DNA of 6,762 nucleotides, from positions 1-6,762 of the forward strand of contig JAGXNZ010000147.1 in the NCBI GenBank assembly GCA_019894655.1, in the 5' to 3' direction. A model generated the notes under the pieces. That model searched no databases and was not told where the DNA came from. It was given only the letters and a program-made list of their open reading frames with translations. A program made the translations under genes and the position numbers. Shown here piece after piece: positions 6,053 through 6,762 of this stretch. The DNA comes from Promethearchaeota archaeon. GTDB lineage: Archaea > Asgardarchaeota > Lokiarchaeia > Sigynarchaeales > SOKP01. Position 1 is the stretch's first letter. Every line of letters starts with the position of its first letter.

Positions 6053-6762
6053 TCAATTGTGAGAGTTTTCAGCCTTATTGAGGAAATTATTTAACTCTTT
6101 AGTAATCTCATCTTCGCTTAATCCTAACGAATTTAAGAGGATTCTAATCTGTAAAATAGCATTTTTTTCCCCCACATTATTAGCGACGCTCAAAGCTTTT
6201 ATATACACCTCTTTTGCCTCGTTAAACCTTCCCTGATAAACCATTACTTCCCCAATGTAGCTTAATCCCTTAAGAATTAATTCTGTATAGCTTGATTCGA
6301 TTGCGTTATTTGTTCCTTTTTTGAAATAGATTAACGCTTGATTAAAATCGCTTTCCTTTTTTTTTATAATCCCTAGATTAAAATAAGAAGTTATTATTCC
6401 TTTTACATCATTTAATTCTTTAAAAGCCTTGAGGGATTTTTTATAGAGCTCATGTAAAATATCCCAATTTTCTTGAGTTTCATAAATTTGAATTAAATTA
6501 CCCAAGCAATCTAATAAATTGTATATATCATTGTTATCGGAGCATAAAGCGCTACATTCAAATAATATATCGCATGCTTTATCATATTGGTTTAATTTGA
6601 TGAAACTGTTTCCGATTCCTTTTAAGCAAGTGATTTGCTCTTGAATCTGTTTTAATTCATCATATATATCAAAAGCGTTTTCATAAAATTCAATTGATTT
6701 CTGATAGTCACCCTTTTTATAATAAAGCGTACCTAGTACTCCATAAACAGCTGCTTGCCCTA
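6053..6762 (-). CDS. TPR-repeat protein, N-terminus cut off by window edge
   Basis: The frame ending in TGA at 6053-6055 stays open to the right edge, giving at least 235 codons with no stop. A possible TTG start near 6505 is not the true start: the translation upstream of it is itself TPR sequence, for example GTLYYKKGDYQKSIEFYENA (6690-6750 region) and GIGNSFIKLNQYDKACDI (6569-6620 region). Five TPR units of about 40 residues are visible, with later cores such as YFNLGIIKKKESDFNQALIY and YIGEVMVYQGRFNEAKEVY, then a helical cap (LGLSEDEITKELNNFLNKA). The array resembles that of the downstream zinc-ribbon gene, and the two may be related TPR adaptors, but whether this one also begins with a zinc ribbon cannot be seen. 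The role is probably protein-protein interaction; the partner is unknown. One unit is rich in cysteine (residues around CSALCSDN), which is unusual for a TPR helix. Confidence 0.88.
   Translation of the reverse strand, partial: GQAAVYGVLGTLYYKKGDYQKSIEFYENAFDIYDELKQIQEQITCLKGIGNSFIKLNQYDKACDILFECSALCSDNNDIYNLLDCLGNLIQIYETQENWDILHELYKKSLKAFKELNDVKGIITSYFNLGIIKKKESDFNQALIYFKKGTNNAIESSYTELILKGLSYIGEVMVYQGRFNEAKEVYIKALSVANNVGEKNAILQIRILLNSLGLSEDEITKELNNFLNKAENSHN

Noticed and set aside
6503..6505. TTG as the start of the right-hand TPR gene
   Set aside because: The frame upstream is open to the window end and translates into clear TPR units, so this TTG is an internal leucine codon.
1..6762. Search for tRNA, rRNA, CRISPR repeats, insertion sequences and phage genes
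   Set aside because: I saw no cloverleaf-like GC-rich segment, regularly spaced repeats, transposase-like protein or terminal inverted repeats. The only repeated structure is the TPR protein periodicity and the GNAT duplication.

Overview
The window is strongly A+T-rich and gene-dense. It looks archaeal, and an Asgard archaeon (Lokiarchaeia or Heimdallarchaeia type) is the best guess. The reasons are the protein types (lysine- and isoleucine-rich GNAT acetyltransferases, a DUF1624/HGSNAT-like membrane acyltransferase, zinc-ribbon plus TPR proteins), heavy AGA/ATA/AAA codon use, TATA-like AT-rich intergenic stretches, and no clear Shine-Dalgarno sequence at most starts. This placement is inference from style; there is no rRNA or marker gene here to prove it.

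Layout, left to right. (1) 2-181 (+) is the last 59 codons of an integral membrane protein whose start lies outside the window. (2) 182-304 is an AT-rich gap that probably holds that gene's T-rich terminator and the promoter of the next block. (3) 305-4518 (+) holds four genes in one direction with gaps of 17, 46 and 47 bases: a 545-aa coiled-coil protein I do not recognise, two tandem paralogous GNAT-fold acetyltransferases of about 210-220 aa, and a 388-aa polytopic membrane protein of the HGSNAT/DUF1624 acyltransferase type. (4) 4508-5953 (-) is a 481-aa protein with an N-terminal four-cysteine zinc ribbon, an acidic linker and nine TPR units; its 3' end overlaps the acyltransferase gene by 11 bases, tail to tail. 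(5) 6053-6762 (-) is a second TPR gene that runs off the right edge. Its reading frame stays open to the last base, so any short version starting near 6505 is only a fragment.

How the genes may work together: the plus-strand block could be one transcript combining an unknown coiled-coil protein with two soluble acetyl-CoA-dependent transferases and one membrane acyltransferase. A shared acylation role is only a hypothesis. The minus-strand pair are TPR scaffold proteins, probably protein-interaction platforms, with no visible enzymatic domain. No tRNA, rRNA, CRISPR array, insertion sequence or prophage signature was seen. The points most worth a second look are the unknown coiled-coil gene, the duplicated GNATs that both lack the usual catalytic tyrosine, and the acyltransferase that has Asn and Gln where its family usually has histidines.
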